Assembly: GCA_014896355.1 (NCBI GenBank)
Contig: JADBKO010000126.1
Coordinates: 1-51,582 of the forward strand
DNA length: 51,582 nt
Reading direction: 5' to 3'
Source: Bacillota bacterium
GTDB taxonomy: Bacteria > Bacillota > UBA5301 > Bu52
This document shows, in pieces, positions 1 through 9,614 of this stretch; the stretch's first letter is position 1, and each line of letters opens with the position of its first letter. The notes beneath the pieces were generated by a model. That model saw nothing but the letters and a program-made list of their open reading frames with translations. It was not told the origin of the DNA and made no database searches. A program made the position numbers and the translations under genes.

Positions 1-522
1 CCGGCGCAGGCCGGCGGCCCCGCCTCCGCAGGCCCGGCGCTGCCGCCGCTGGACCCGGCCCTGATCAACAAAGCCCTGGGGGCCCTGAACACCCTCATGG
101 GCGGAAAGCTCAATGTGGCCAGCCTGCTGCCTCTGCTGGCTTCCGCCCTGGGCAGCGTGGCCAATCGCTCTGCCAGCCCGGCCGGGGCAACCCCAGCCGC
201 TGCCGCCCCGGCTGCCACAGAACCCACCGGCACCCGGCCCGCGTCTGCGCCGGGCGAGTCTCCGCCCGCGGGCGCGGCCGGGCCGTCTCTTGCTCCGGCG
301 CCGGTTTCCCCGGCTTCTCCCGGCCCGCCTGCGGGCAGCGTGCCGGACACGCCCGATCCTGCGGCTTCCCCGGCCGGGAAGACAGACTCCCATGGGCGGG
401 ACGAAACGCGGCGCGAGGAAACACGCACCCAGCCGCAACCTCCCGAGGGACGGCGCAGGCCGGCCTTCCGTTTCGGGGAAGCCCCGCCGCGCAGCGGCCC
501 TCCGCGTCCGTGGCCGCGCTGA
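1..522 (+). CDS. Ala/Pro-rich protein of unknown function, 3' part only
   Basis: The frame is open from the first base of the window and stops with TGA at 520–522, so the start lies outside. About 173 codons are visible. The first ~50 contain an amphipathic, Leu/Ala-rich stretch that could form helices. The rest is low-complexity Ala/Pro/Gly/Ser sequence ending in a basic, Arg/Pro-rich tail. No catalytic motif is visible and I do not recognise the family. Codon pattern (G/C at third positions) supports this frame over the overlapping open frames on both strands. It ends well before the ribosome binding site of the next gene on the same strand, so the two may be co-transcribed. Confidence 0.45.
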   Translation, partial: PAQAGGPASAGPALPPLDPALINKALGALNTLMGGKLNVASLLPLLASALGSVANRSASPAGATPAAAAPAATEPTGTRPASAPGESPPAGAAGPSLAPAPVSPASPGPPAGSVPDTPDPAASPAGKTDSHGRDETRREETRTQPQPPEGRRRPAFRFGEAPPRSGPPRPWPR

Positions 523-660
523 GACCGTGTGGCCCCGCTGAGACCGCAGGTAAAATCCTCAAGCAGGAACGCCAGCACTGCGACGCGAAAGAACAGGACC
601 AAGGAACAGGAAGCCCGTTGCACAGTCAGGGAGGATTGTCCGCACAGGGAGGGAGTTCTT

Positions 661-1260
661 TTGAGACCGCTCTTGGCGTGTCCTTGGGGGCGCATCCCCG
701 CAGGCCTCTGCAAACCGGGACGCCGGCCCGCAGCCGGGGCCATCCGCCGGGTTCTGTGGGCCTTCGTGGCGTTGCTCGTGGGCCTGGTCCCCCTTTCCGC
801 CGCTGCCCAGGCGCAGGAGCCGCTTTTCGGCTCGCAGGCCTTTGCTGCGGGCTATCAATGGACAAGCCCATATCTTTCCGGACTCAGCGTCAAATGGAGC
901 ACCGGCGCCCAGACTGCCATGCAGGCCATCTTTTGGCTGCAGGGGGACGCCCAGGGTTCGGATTTACAGGCCGGACTCCGGATCATCCGCGATCTGGGGG
1001 TGGCCGGCGGGTTGCATCGCTATGCGGGCCTCGGCGGCGGAGTGCGCCATGTGCAGGGAGGCGACCGGTTTTCCAGCGCCCTGAGCGCCCAGGGGTTCCT
1101 CGGCGTGGAGATCCCCTGGACCTTCTCGGCTGCCACCCGCAATCTGGCGTCGGCCTTGGAGCTGAACCTGTCTTCTTACTGGGTGCACAGCTCCCCCCAG
1201 GGTCCCTGGGAGTGGCAGGCCACACCCGGCGTGGGCTTCGGCCTCCATTACTGGTTCTGA
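661..1260 (+). CDS. Small secreted beta-barrel-like (outer membrane) protein
   Basis: About 199 residues from a TTG start at 661, chosen because GGGAGGG lies 7 bases upstream. The frame is open back to 529, but the extra residues look random. A hydrophobic core at about residues 31–46 followed by an AAAQAQ segment resembles a signal peptide with a long basic n-region. The mature part alternates polar and aromatic/hydrophobic residues with frequent Gly and ends in ...FGLHYWF. A terminal Phe after an aromatic-rich strand is the usual C-terminal signature of outer-membrane barrels inserted by BamA. Length fits an 8-stranded barrel. The exact family is not recognised. With the Omp85-like gene at 49548–50573 it supports a two-membrane envelope. 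The stop lies 8 bases from the convergent midA stop. Confidence 0.6.
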   Translation: MRPLLACPWGRIPAGLCKPGRRPAAGAIRRVLWAFVALLVGLVPLSAAAQAQEPLFGSQAFAAGYQWTSPYLSGLSVKWSTGAQTAMQAIFWLQGDAQGSDLQAGLRIIRDLGVAGGLHRYAGLGGGVRHVQGGDRFSSALSAQGFLGVEIPWTFSAATRNLASALELNLSSYWVHSSPQGPWEWQATPGVGFGLHYWF

Positions 1261-1268
1261 CACGTCCT

Positions 1269-2543
1269 TCAGCCTTTCTGCAGGGCCAACACGCGGAAGG
1301 TCTGGCCCAGGCCCGCCGGCTCCACCAGCTGCCGCAGGGCTTGGGCCGTGGCCCGGCGTTCTTCCTCACTCTGCCCGGCGCCTGCAGCCATCCGTTGCGC
1401 CTCTTCCACAATACCTTGCTGCACCAGGAAACGCCCCTGGCTGGTGAATTCCCGCACCTGCCAGCCCAGGTCCTGGGCCTTGCGCATGAGGGCGGAGAAG
1501 TCCACGTGCGCCGTGAGATCCCTGCCGCCCGGGTCCGCCAGCACATCCTCGCTGGCTTGATGGCGGTAGTACGCCAGCAGGGTGCCGCGCCGGCGGGTGG
1601 GATCAACCAGATCCCGGGCCAGATACCCGTAGTCGATGAGCAGGGCGCAGGCTTTTCCTTGGCCCAGAACCTGGTCCAGCTCCTGCAGCCAAGCCAGGGC
1701 AGCCAAATTGATCTCCGCCTCCTGCCACAACCGCAGCCGGATCCCCTGCCAGGCCAGATAGGCTTCCAATGCCGGGGTAGAGGGCGGCCCCCAGCGCCAG
1801 CGGAAAGGATGGGGATGACCGTCTGTCCGACGCCCGGCCCGGCCCAGCGGCACGGCATCCACATACGCTTCTTCCAGACCCCGGCGGCCCCGCCGCACTC
1901 GGTGGACTGGGAAGGCGTCCAACAGCTCGTTGGCATACAAGACCGCCGTAGGAGCCGGACCGCCGGAATCCCAACCCCAGGCCTTGGCCAGACGCCCCAG
2001 GCTGCGGGCCCACACAGGCTCCTGCCCCAGCCCCACCTGGCGGGCGGCCTCTGCCACCCGGGCCTGGGCCTGGGGCTGCGGCCCAGCTTCCACCAAGCCC
2101 AGGCGGGTGGCGCGGACCGCGGCTTTCTCGCAGTCTGCCATCCCCCGCAGGACGTCACAGGCCAGCCAACCGGGCCCCGGCCCTGCCTCGATGAGCCAGA
2201 AAGGCCGGGGCTTCCGCCACTCTCTCCACAGCTGGCAGAAAAAACGGGCCAGCGTGGTTCCGAACAGCGGGCCCAGGCTGGGGCTGGTGAAGAAATCCCC
2301 TCGCCAGCCCACGGGCGAGCCATTCCCCTCCTCCCGGCGGCGGCAGTAGTAGCCCAGCCGGGGATGGTACAAGGCCAGTTCCATGAACCGCACAAAGGGC
2401 ATGGGCCCCTGGGCCCGGATTTCCGCCAGGATGCTCCGGGTCAGGGCGCCTTGCCCTGCGGACCCGCCGGCGGTGTCCCCCTCCGGCACCCTGGGTCCGC
2501 CCTCTCCACCCTCCAGCCCCGAAGAGCGCTCCGGGCCCGTCAC
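1269..2543 (-). CDS. MidA/NDUFAF7-family SAM-dependent protein methyltransferase
   Basis: About 424 residues. The family (DUF185) comprises class I methyltransferases; the mitochondrial member methylates an arginine of complex I subunit NDUFS2, and bacterial targets are mostly unknown. Visible hallmarks are the ALYHPRLGYY segment near residue 58, GDFFTSPSLG near 82–91, a glycine-rich SAM loop EAGPGPG near 119–125, NELLDAFPVHR in the middle, LLIDYGY, and TLLAYYRHQ followed by DLTAHVDFSAL. The GTG start at 2541–2543 overlaps the aconitase TGA (GTGA), indicating translational coupling. An upstream in-frame ATG would add a low-complexity extension inside the aconitase gene and is rejected. Last gene of the icd–mdh–acn–midA run. 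Confidence 0.85.
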   Translation of the reverse strand: MTGPERSSGLEGGEGGPRVPEGDTAGGSAGQGALTRSILAEIRAQGPMPFVRFMELALYHPRLGYYCRRREEGNGSPVGWRGDFFTSPSLGPLFGTTLARFFCQLWREWRKPRPFWLIEAGPGPGWLACDVLRGMADCEKAAVRATRLGLVEAGPQPQAQARVAEAARQVGLGQEPVWARSLGRLAKAWGWDSGGPAPTAVLYANELLDAFPVHRVRRGRRGLEEAYVDAVPLGRAGRRTDGHPHPFRWRWGPPSTPALEAYLAWQGIRLRLWQEAEINLAALAWLQELDQVLGQGKACALLIDYGYLARDLVDPTRRRGTLLAYYRHQASEDVLADPGGRDLTAHVDFSALMRKAQDLGWQVREFTSQGRFLVQQGIVEEAQRMAAGAGQSEEERRATAQALRQLVEPAGLGQTFRVLALQKG

Positions 2544-4651
2544 GCCGGCAGCCCCTCGCCTGCAGGCTTCCGCTGCGCTCCGGCTTCCGCCTGGGCCCGG
2601 CCGCCCACCAGGTTCAAAAGGCCCCCGGCCAGCAGGATCTCCCGCTCCCGCTCCGTCAAATCGTGCCGCAGAAGGATCTCTCCCACAACCTGGCCGTTCC
2701 GGCGCACCTGGCACGACAAAGACCCCTGGGGAGCCCGGGCCCCCGGCACAGAGCGGGCAGCCGGATCTTCCCCGGCACCCTGCTGCTCCCCGCTGCCCCG
2801 GGCCAGCGCCGACCGCAAGCCGGGGATCTCCAGTTCGTCGCCGGCCTGGATCCGGTCATAGCCGTCCTCTTCTGCGAAAATCAGAGGCGCGATCCCGAAG
2901 TTGATGAGGTTGGAGCGATGGATGCGGGCGAACGACTTGGCCAGTACGGCCTTGATCCCCAGGTACATGGGCGCCAGGGCCGCATGCTCCCGGCTGGAGC
3001 CCTGCCCGTAGTTCACACCGCCCACGATGAAACCGCCGCCCGCCTCCCGGGCCCGCTGGGCGAAGGTGGGATCCAGGCGCGAAAAGACATACTGCGAGAT
3101 GGCGGGGATGTTGGACCGCAGCGGCAGGATCTTGGCCCCAGCCGGCAGGATGTCGTCGGTGGTGATGTTGTCCCCCGCCTTGAGCAACACCGGGCCCCGC
3201 AACGATTCCTCCAGGGCCCCCCGCCGCGGCAGAGGCTGGATGTTGGGGCCGCGGATGATCTCCACCTTGCTGCCGTCCGGCGGCGGCAGGATCATGCCGT
3301 CGTCCACGAAGAAGCGCTCCGGCCAAGGCACCTGCACCGGTTCACCCAGCGTACGGGGATCCGTCAGGACCCCGGTGAGGGCGCTGGCTGCAGCCACCTC
3401 CGGGCTCACCAGGTAGACCTTGGCGCTGGCGGTGCCGCTGCGCCCTTGGAAATTGCGATTGAAAGTGCGCAAAGAAACGCCGTCCGTGGGCGGCGCCTGT
3501 CCCATGCCGATGCAAGGGCCACAGGCCGATTCCAAAATGCGGGCGCCGGCGGCCACCAGATCGGCCAATGCTCCGTTTTGCGCCAACATAGCCAAGACCT
3601 GGCGCGACCCCGGCGTCACCACCAGGCTCACCTGGGGATGCACGTGCTTGCCGCGCAGGATGGCCGCCACGCGCATCATATCCACATAGCTGGAATTGGT
3701 GCAGCTGCCCACGGCCACCTGATGTACGGGGATGGGACCGATCTCCCGCACCGGTGCCACCCGGTCCGGACTGTGGGGCTGGGCTGCCAAAGGCTCCAGC
3801 TTGCTCAAATCCAGCTCCCGCACCTCGTCGTAATGGGCGCCGGGATCTGCGGCCAACGGCTGCCAGACCTCGCCGCGGCCCTGGGCTTCCAGGTATTGGC
3901 GGGTCCGTTCGTCACTGGGAAAGATGGAGGTGGTGGCGCCCAACTCTGCTCCCATGTTGGCGATGGTGGCCCGCTCGGGCACCGACAGGGTGGCCACGCC
4001 GGGGCCGCTGTATTCCAGGACGCGCCCCACGCCGCCCTTCACCGTCAGGTCGCGCAGCAGCGCCAGGATCACGTCCTTGGCCGATACCCAGGGAGGCAGG
4101 GCCCCCAAAAGGCGGATGTTGAGCAGCCGCGGCATCTTCATATAAAAGGGCTGCCCGGCCATGGCCAGGGCCACGTCCAATCCGCCGACGCCGATGGCCA
4201 GCATCCCCAGGCCCCCAGCGGTGGGCGTGTGGCTATCGGAGCCCAGCAGGGTCTGCCCTGGCACACCGAACCGCTCCAGATGTACCTGGTGGCAGATGCC
4301 GTTGCCCGGCCGCGAGAAATAGATCCCGTAGCGGGCGGCCACACTTTGCAGGAAACGGTGGTCGTCGGCGTTCTCGAAGCCTTCCTGCAGCATGTTGTGG
4401 TCCACGTAGCTCACAGACAGGCGTGTGCGCACCCGGGGAATCCCCAGGGCTTCCAACTGCAGATAGGCCAGGGTCCCGGTGGCGTCCTGGGTCAGGGTCT
4501 GGTCGATCCGCAAAGCGATCTCCTGCCCCGGCTCCCACGGCGCAGCGGGTGCCTGCTCCCGGCCTGGCGCCGGGCCCGCGGCAGGCTGGCCACCCTCCGG
4601 GCCGGCGGCCAGATGGCTGCGGATGATCTTCACGGTCAAACTGTCCGGCAT
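2540..4651 (-). CDS. acn: Aconitate hydratase
   Basis: 703 residues. Interconverts citrate and isocitrate through cis-aconitate in the TCA cycle. The [4Fe-4S] ligands are visible as Cys317 (GSCTN) and Cys377/Cys380 (CGPCIG). Substrate-loop signatures include GSDSHTPTAGGLGML near 137–151, NRNFQGRSG near 398–406, and the swivel domain with NYGQGSSREHAALAP. The overall layout matches the compact bacterial 'mitochondrial-like' aconitases (about 640 residues) rather than the ~890-residue AcnA. The excess is an N-terminal Ala/Pro/Gly insert (about residues 16–40) and another Gly/Ala/Pro insert near the C terminus (GSGEQQGAGEDPAARS region). Same strand as mdh, 27 bases downstream of it, and coupled to midA. 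Confidence 0.95.
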   Translation of the reverse strand: MPDSLTVKIIRSHLAAGPEGGQPAAGPAPGREQAPAAPWEPGQEIALRIDQTLTQDATGTLAYLQLEALGIPRVRTRLSVSYVDHNMLQEGFENADDHRFLQSVAARYGIYFSRPGNGICHQVHLERFGVPGQTLLGSDSHTPTAGGLGMLAIGVGGLDVALAMAGQPFYMKMPRLLNIRLLGALPPWVSAKDVILALLRDLTVKGGVGRVLEYSGPGVATLSVPERATIANMGAELGATTSIFPSDERTRQYLEAQGRGEVWQPLAADPGAHYDEVRELDLSKLEPLAAQPHSPDRVAPVREIGPIPVHQVAVGSCTNSSYVDMMRVAAILRGKHVHPQVSLVVTPGSRQVLAMLAQNGALADLVAAGARILESACGPCIGMGQAPPTDGVSLRTFNRNFQGRSGTASAKVYLVSPEVAAASALTGVLTDPRTLGEPVQVPWPERFFVDDGMILPPPDGSKVEIIRGPNIQPLPRRGALEESLRGPVLLKAGDNITTDDILPAGAKILPLRSNIPAISQYVFSRLDPTFAQRAREAGGGFIVGGVNYGQGSSREHAALAPMYLGIKAVLAKSFARIHRSNLINFGIAPLIFAEEDGYDRIQAGDELEIPGLRSALARGSGEQQGAGEDPAARSVPGARAPQGSLSCQVRRNGQVVGEILLRHDLTEREREILLAGGLLNLVGGRAQAEAGAQRKPAGEGLPA

Positions 4652-4678
4652 TCCTCTGCTCCTCCTGCTTCCTGCTCC

Positions 4679-5626
4679 CTACTGGAATACAGCGGCCTGC
4701 ATGACCCGCTGTACTGCCTCTATACTGCGGTGGAAGAGCTTTTCCTCCTCGGGGGTCAGTTCCAGCTCCAGGATGCGTTCCACCCCACCCCGGCCCAGGA
4801 TCACGGGCACGCCGGCGAACACGTCATGAAGGCCGTACTGGCCATCCAGATAGACGCAGGCTGGCAGAATGCGCTTTTTGTCCTTCAGGATGGCCTCCAC
4901 CATCTCCACCACAGCCGCTGCAGGAGCATAGTACGCACTGCCGGTCTTCAGCAGGCTGACGATCTCGCCGCCGCCCTGCCGGGTACGTTCCACGATGGCG
5001 GCGATGCGCTCCGCAGGCAGCAGCTTCTCCACCGGAATACCGCCGGCGTAGGTGTAGCGCACCAGCGGCACCATATCATCGCCGTGGCCCCCCAGCACCA
5101 GCGCAGTGACATCTTCCACGGAAACCCCCAGCTCCTGGGCTACGAACGTGCGGAAGCGGGTGCTGTCCAAAACCCCCGACATGCCCAGGACCCGCTGTGC
5201 CGGAAATCCGGTGCTGCGGTACGCCACGTAGGTCATGACATCCAGCGGGTTGGTCACGACGATGACGATGGCTTCCGGAGCGTATTGCGCCACCCGCCGG
5301 GAGACCTCGGACACGATCTTGGTGTTGACGTTCACCAGATCATCGCGGCTCATACCCGGCCTGCGGGCGGAACCGGCGGTGATCACCACCACGTCGCAAC
5401 CTTGCAGCGCCCCATAATCGTTGCTGCCGGTGATGTGGAGGTCATAGCCCTCCAACGGCGCCGCTTCCAGCAGATCCAGGGCCTTGCCCTGCGGGACGCC
5501 CTCCGCCACATCCACCAACACAATGTCGGCTAGCTCTTTGGCCGCCGCCCAATGGGCACAGGTGGCACCCACGTTGCCTGCGCCTATGATCCCCAGCTTT
5601 CGGCGCTGCCCTGCAGATGTGCCCAC
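4679..5626 (-). CDS. mdh: Malate dehydrogenase (LDH-like type)
   Basis: About 315 residues. Oxidises malate to oxaloacetate with NAD+. The Rossmann motif [15 protein letters not shown] opens the protein. [18 protein letters not shown] carries the mobile-loop arginine, and the catalytic region is [11 protein letters not shown] with the active-site His. The double Arg of the substrate loop (ARRPGMSR) favours malate over lactate. The GTG start at 5624–5626 is preferred because GGGAGGT lies 8 bases upstream; another GTG at 5657–5659 also has an SD (GGGGAGG) and would add 11 residues. The icd stop is at 5691, so icd and mdh are closely spaced and probably co-transcribed. Confidence 0.93.
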   Translation of the reverse strand: MGTSAGQRRKLGIIGAGNVGATCAHWAAAKELADIVLVDVAEGVPQGKALDLLEAAPLEGYDLHITGSNDYGALQGCDVVVITAGSARRPGMSRDDLVNVNTKIVSEVSRRVAQYAPEAIVIVVTNPLDVMTYVAYRSTGFPAQRVLGMSGVLDSTRFRTFVAQELGVSVEDVTALVLGGHGDDMVPLVRYTYAGGIPVEKLLPAERIAAIVERTRQGGGEIVSLLKTGSAYYAPAAAVVEMVEAILKDKKRILPACVYLDGQYGLHDVFAGVPVILGRGGVERILELELTPEEEKLFHRSIEAVQRVMQAAVFQ

Positions 5627-5690
5627 AGCCTCGACCTCCCCCTGACCTGAGTTCTGCACCTCTGCCTCCCCGGCAAGAGTTCCGGGAGAA

Positions 5691-6935
5691 TCAGAGGGCT
5701 GCCACGATTGCCTCGGCAAAACCCGACGTGCTGGTCTCCTGCGCCCCCGGCATATCCCGGGCCAGATCATAAGTGACGGTTCCCTGCTGAATCACGGCCT
5801 GCAAGGCCTTCTCCACCTGGCGGGCGGCTTCGCTCCAGCCCAGATAGTCCAGCATCATGACCCCGGACAAGATGAGGGACCCGGGGTTGATGCGGTTTTG
5901 GCCTGCGTGCCGGGGCGCTGTACCATGGGTGGCCTCGAACACCGCCACGTAATCGGAGACATTGGCGCCGGGAGCCATGCCCAACCCCCCGACCTGGGCG
6001 GCCAGGGCATCGGAGAGATAGTCGCCGTTCAGGTTGGGAGTGGCCAGCACGTCATATTCCTCCGGACGCAGCAAGGCTTGCTGAAACATATTGTCCGCAA
6101 TACGGTCCTTGATGACCACGATCCCCGGCGGCACCGGGCCGCCGAATCTCTCCGCCGCCTCCGCCTCGCTGACCGTCACATCCCCGAACTCCTCGCGCGC
6201 CACCTGGTAGCCCCACTCCCGGAAGGCGCCCTCCGTGTATTTCATGATGTTCCCCTTGTGGACCAGGGTCACGCTGCGCCGGCCGTGCTGCAGCGCGTAT
6301 TGGATGGCTTTACGCACCAACCGCTTGCTGCCGAACTCGCTCACGGGTTTCAGCCCCAGGCCGGCGTCCGGCCGCAGGCGGATGCCCAGGCGATCCTGCA
6401 GGAACTCCCGCAGCCGCGCCGCCTCCGGGGAGCCGGCGGGCCATTCCAGACCGGCGTAGACGTCTTCGGTGTTCTCGCGGAAGATCACCATGTCCACGTT
6501 TTCCGGATGGCGCACCGGGCTGGGAACCCCGGGAACCCAGCGAACGGGCCGGATGCAGGCGTAAAGGTCCAGCTCCTGCCGCAAGGTCACGTTCAGGCTG
6601 CGGATGCCGCCGCCCACCGGCGTCGTCAGCGGGCCCTTGATACTCACGACGAATTCCCGCAGGGCCCGCAGCGTGTCCTCCGGGAGCCACTGGCCGAAAC
6701 GCCGCTGGGCCTTCTCGCCGGCATAGACCTCGAACCACTGGATCTGCCGCTGGCCCGCATAGGCCTTCTGCACGGCTGCATCCAACACCCTGCGGGTGGC
6801 TTGCCAGATCTCCGGACCTACGCCGTCCCCTTCGATGAAGGGTACGATGGGGCGGTCTGGAACCCGCAGCTTTCCTTCCCGGATCGTGATGGCCTCGCCT
6901 GCGGCCGGCGGGGTCTCGTTGCCGAAAAACGACAT
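5691..6935 (-). CDS. icd: Isocitrate dehydrogenase (NADP-type)
   Basis: 414 residues, normal for the bacterial dimeric enzyme. Converts isocitrate to 2-oxoglutarate. Seen: [14 protein letters not shown]-like start of the fold ([14 protein letters not shown] near residue 31), the substrate-binding [19 protein letters not shown] region with the regulatory serine context, [10 protein letters not shown], the [13 protein letters not shown] segment, [12 protein letters not shown] with catalytic Asp, and [13 protein letters not shown]. The cofactor loop with [14 protein letters not shown] resembles NADP-dependent enzymes; cofactor choice is inferred. ATG at 6933–6935 is preceded by AAGGAGG. First gene of the icd–mdh–acn–midA run, diverging from sucCD over 270 bp. 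Confidence 0.95.
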   Translation of the reverse strand: MSFFGNETPPAAGEAITIREGKLRVPDRPIVPFIEGDGVGPEIWQATRRVLDAAVQKAYAGQRQIQWFEVYAGEKAQRRFGQWLPEDTLRALREFVVSIKGPLTTPVGGGIRSLNVTLRQELDLYACIRPVRWVPGVPSPVRHPENVDMVIFRENTEDVYAGLEWPAGSPEAARLREFLQDRLGIRLRPDAGLGLKPVSEFGSKRLVRKAIQYALQHGRRSVTLVHKGNIMKYTEGAFREWGYQVAREEFGDVTVSEAEAAERFGGPVPPGIVVIKDRIADNMFQQALLRPEEYDVLATPNLNGDYLSDALAAQVGGLGMAPGANVSDYVAVFEATHGTAPRHAGQNRINPGSLILSGVMMLDYLGWSEAARQVEKALQAVIQQGTVTYDLARDMPGAQETSTSGFAEAIVAAL

Positions 6936-7205
6936 CTTCCCCTGGTCCTCCTTGCGCTCTACCTGCTATTGCACATAGATACTATTTTTACCCTAGATAT
7001 TTTATTGGACCCCGCCTGCCCGGAATCCTGCCGGTGAATTAAACAGACTAATCTGAGTGTTGTACCTTGGATGGCAGCGGCAGGAGAAGCCATCCCGGCC
7101 ACAGAAGTTATATTTCCACCCGTTGCCAGTGCCTGTTGCTAAAGAAGGGAGGAAGCGGCTGCAGGCCCCGGTAGCCCTGGCTGAACCGGAGCAGGCCGCG
7201 CGTCA
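6936..7205. promoter_or_regulatory. Divergent icd / sucC intergenic region
   Basis: 270 bp between two divergent TCA units. On the icd side an AT-rich segment (about 6965–7005, containing TAAAATATCTA and TAGTAT when read on the minus strand) is a likely promoter core, followed by a good AAGGAGG SD. On the sucC side TTGTAC and TTATATT can be seen, but no well-spaced -35/-10 pair. An SD-like AGAAGGGAGG at about 7144–7153 has no in-frame start behind it, because an in-frame stop sits at 7182–7184. No terminator or riboswitch fold is evident. Confidence 0.4.
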
Positions 7206-8471
7206 GTGAAACTACTGGAGTTCCAGGCCAAATCCCTCTTGGCCCAGTTCCAGATCCCGGTTCCACCGGGCCGCCCGGCAGCCAGTGCTGCCGAAGCCCT
7301 GCAGGCCGCCGCGGCCCTGAGCCTGCCGGTGGCGGTGAAGGCTCAGGTCCCCGTGGGGGGCCGCGGCAAGGCAGGCGGCATCGCGGTGGCCGCCACAGCC
7401 GACGAGGTCCGGCGGGAGGCAGAGCGCATCCTGTCCATGCGGATCAAAGGATTTCCCGTGCGGCGCGTACTGGTGGAGAAAGCCCAACACATCCAGGCAG
7501 AGTATTACTTCAGCGTGATGCTGGACCGCAGCCGGCGGGGCCTTTTGGCCATGGCCTCCGCTGCCGGGGGAATGGAGATCGAGGAAGTGGCGGCCTCCGA
7601 GCCGGAGAAGGTCGCCAAACTCTGGCTGGATGCCCGTTTTCCGGTGGCGGACTTCCAGCTGCGGCAGCTGTTCTATGCCGCCGGCTTCGCGGCTGCGCAG
7701 CAACGGGAACTGCTGCGTGTCATGCGCCAAGTGCATCAGGCCCTGATGCAGAGCGACGCTCTGCTGGTGGAGATCAATCCCCTGGCCATCACCGCCGAAG
7801 GCCAGGTGTTGGCTTTGGATGCCAAGGTGGAAATCGACGACAACGCTCTCTTCCGCCACCCGGACCTGGCGGCTCTGGAAAGGCTTGATGAAGGCGAGCA
7901 TCCGCTGGAGCGCCGGGCCCGGCAGGAGGGCCTGGCCTATGTGAAGCTGGATGGCAACATCGGCGTCATCGGCAATGGCGCAGGCCTGGTCATGGCTTCG
8001 CTGGATACCCTCCGGCAACAAGGAGGGCGGCCGGCCAACTTCTGCGACCTGGGAGGCGGCGCCCGGGCCGAAGTGGTGGAAAAGGCCCTGGCTTTGGTCC
8101 TTTCCGATCCGGATGTCCAATGCGTGCTGATCAACATCTTCGGCGGGATCACCCGCTGCGATGAGGTGGCGCGGGGCCTGGCCAACGTGTTGCCGCGCCT
8201 GGGTGGCCGGGTTCCGGTGGTGGTGCGCCTGGCAGGCACCCGCCACCAAGAAGGCCTGGCCGTTTTGCGCGACCTGGCTGTGGCCGGCAGGCCCGGCAGC
8301 CAGGAACCTGTGCCGGGCCCGGGGGATCCTGGGGTGGGCGCCGGAGCCGCCGGCCGCCTGCGCAGCCTGCAGACAGCCGCCACTCTGCCCGAAGCGGCGG
8401 CCCTGGCTGTGAAATTGGCCGGGCAGCCGCCCGTAGAGCCGGCTGCCAGCCGGGAGGAGGGAGTGCAATGA
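7206..8471 (+). CDS. sucC: Succinyl-CoA ligase (ADP/GDP-forming) beta subunit
   Basis: 421 residues. Forms, with SucD, succinyl-CoA synthetase, which couples succinyl-CoA cleavage to nucleotide triphosphate formation. The N-terminal ATP-grasp domain starts [15 protein letters not shown] and includes [28 protein letters not shown] and [13 protein letters not shown] supply metal ligands, and CoA-side motifs are [12 protein letters not shown] and [13 protein letters not shown]. An insert of about 35 residues (Gly/Pro/Ala-rich, after [12 protein letters not shown]) splits the last domain and accounts for the extra length over the usual ~385–390. GTG start; the SD is weak (GGAG about 14 bases upstream), but an in-frame stop at 7182 rules out an upstream start. 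TGA overlaps the sucD ATG. Confidence 0.92.
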   Translation: MKLLEFQAKSLLAQFQIPVPPGRPAASAAEALQAAAALSLPVAVKAQVPVGGRGKAGGIAVAATADEVRREAERILSMRIKGFPVRRVLVEKAQHIQAEYYFSVMLDRSRRGLLAMASAAGGMEIEEVAASEPEKVAKLWLDARFPVADFQLRQLFYAAGFAAAQQRELLRVMRQVHQALMQSDALLVEINPLAITAEGQVLALDAKVEIDDNALFRHPDLAALERLDEGEHPLERRARQEGLAYVKLDGNIGVIGNGAGLVMASLDTLRQQGGRPANFCDLGGGARAEVVEKALALVLSDPDVQCVLINIFGGITRCDEVARGLANVLPRLGGRVPVVVRLAGTRHQEGLAVLRDLAVAGRPGSQEPVPGPGDPGVGAGAAGRLRSLQTAATLPEAAALAVKLAGQPPVEPAASREEGVQ

Positions 8472-9526
8472 GCATCCTGGTGAACCGGGAGACCCGGGTC
8501 ATCGTGCAGGGGATTACCGGCCGGGAAGGCAGTTTTCATACCCGGCAGATGCTGGCCTACGGAACCCGGGTCGTAGCCGGCGTCAGCCCCGGAAAGGCCG
8601 GGCAGCTGGTGGAAGGAGTGCCGGTATACAACACCCTGCGGGATGCAGTGCAGGCCACCGATGCCAATGCCAGCATTATTTTTGTGCCGCCTGCCGCTGC
8701 CCAGGATGCCATTCTGGAGGCGCTGGCAGCCCGGCTTCCCCTGGTCGTGGCCATCACCGAAGGCATCCCCACGCTGGATATGGCGCAGATCGCCCAGCAC
8801 CTCAGCGAGAACTGTTCCCGGCTGGTCGGTCCCAACTGCCCGGGTGTGATCACGCCAGGGCAGAGCCTGGTGGGCATCATGCCAGGGAGCATCTTCCGGC
8901 CCGGCAGAGCGGGCTTGGTCTCCCGCAGCGGCACCCTCACCTACGAGGTGGTCCACGCTCTGACGGAAGAGGGGATCGGGCAATCCACCTGCGTCGGTAT
9001 CGGCGGCGATCCCATCACCGGCATGCGTTTCCTGGACGTTCTGCAGCTTTTCGAGGCGGACCCGGACACGGATGTGGTGATCCTCATCGGTGAGATCGGC
9101 GGTACCGACGAGGAAGAAGCGGCGGAGTACATCAAGACCATGAGCAAACCTGTCGTCGCCTTCATCTCCGGGCGCTCCGCCCCGCCGGGCAAGCGCATGG
9201 GCCATGCCGGAGCCATCATCTCCGGCGGCAAGGGTACGGCGGAATCAAAAATCCGGGCTCTGGCCGGCGCAGGCGTGCCCGTGGCCGACACCGTGGCGGA
9301 TATCGTGCGGCTGACGGCGGAAGCCCTGGAAAAGCTCCCGGGGCGGCGAAAGCCTGAAGCCGGCGCCGGACGGAAGCGGGATTCGCAGCCTGTGGCGCCA
9401 CAGCCTTCCCCGCCCACGCCTTCCCCGCCCACGCCACCCCAGCCTCCGCACCCCGGCGTGCCGCCTTCTGCGGCTTCCGGCCCGCCCAGGCCCCAGGAGA
9501 CTGCAGCCACGGCGGAGCACAGCTGA
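8468..9526 (+). CDS. sucD: Succinyl-CoA ligase alpha subunit with proline-rich tail
   Basis: 352 residues. The core (about residues 1–292) is a normal alpha subunit: [17 protein letters not shown] for CoA binding, [11 protein letters not shown], the SRSGTLTYE segment, GIGGDPITG, and the phosphorylated His in [14 protein letters not shown]. The last ~58 residues are an added low-complexity tail dominated by Pro, Ala and Ser, including a tandem PSPPT repeat encoded by a 15-bp DNA duplication. That tail is not part of the enzyme fold and its role is unknown. ATG overlaps the sucC TGA (ATGA), so the subunits are translationally coupled. Confidence 0.92.
   Translation: MSILVNRETRVIVQGITGREGSFHTRQMLAYGTRVVAGVSPGKAGQLVEGVPVYNTLRDAVQATDANASIIFVPPAAAQDAILEALAARLPLVVAITEGIPTLDMAQIAQHLSENCSRLVGPNCPGVITPGQSLVGIMPGSIFRPGRAGLVSRSGTLTYEVVHALTEEGIGQSTCVGIGGDPITGMRFLDVLQLFEADPDTDVVILIGEIGGTDEEEAAEYIKTMSKPVVAFISGRSAPPGKRMGHAGAIISGGKGTAESKIRALAGAGVPVADTVADIVRLTAEALEKLPGRRKPEAGAGRKRDSQPVAPQPSPPTPSPPTPPQPPHPGVPPSAASGPPRPQETAATAEHS
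9404..9433 (+). repeat. 15-bp tandem duplication inside the sucD tail
   Basis: The 15-mer CCTTCCCCGCCCACG occurs at 9404–9418 and again directly at 9419–9433. It is in frame and encodes two copies of Pro-Ser-Pro-Pro-Thr in the proline-rich extension. It shows how such tails can grow by slippage. Confidence 0.85.
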
Positions 9527-9547
9527 GCCGGGTGAGCCGGGCCGCCT

Positions 9548-9572
9548 CCCCGGCAGGCGGGGCCTGCCGGGG
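9548..9572. terminator. Perfect hairpin between convergent sucD and mrp
   Basis: CCCCGGCAGG (9548–9557) pairs perfectly with CCTGCCGGGG (9563–9572) around a 5-base loop. It lies in the 88-bp gap between the sucD stop and the convergent mrp stop, where a bidirectional terminator is expected. No T-tract follows on either strand, so intrinsic termination is uncertain. Confidence 0.5.
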
Positions 9573-9614
9573 CGGGAGCCCGGCAACGGCAGGCAGCTGG
9601 GCCACAGAAGATGC

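Noticed and set aside
2663-5533. A 956-codon open frame on the plus strand antisense to acn and mdh, and similar very long antisense frames opposite icd, leuCD, leuA, ilvB and the exporters
   Set aside because: These follow from GC-rich codon bias on the real strand. Their translations lack family motifs and are rich in His, Gln, Arg and Pro.
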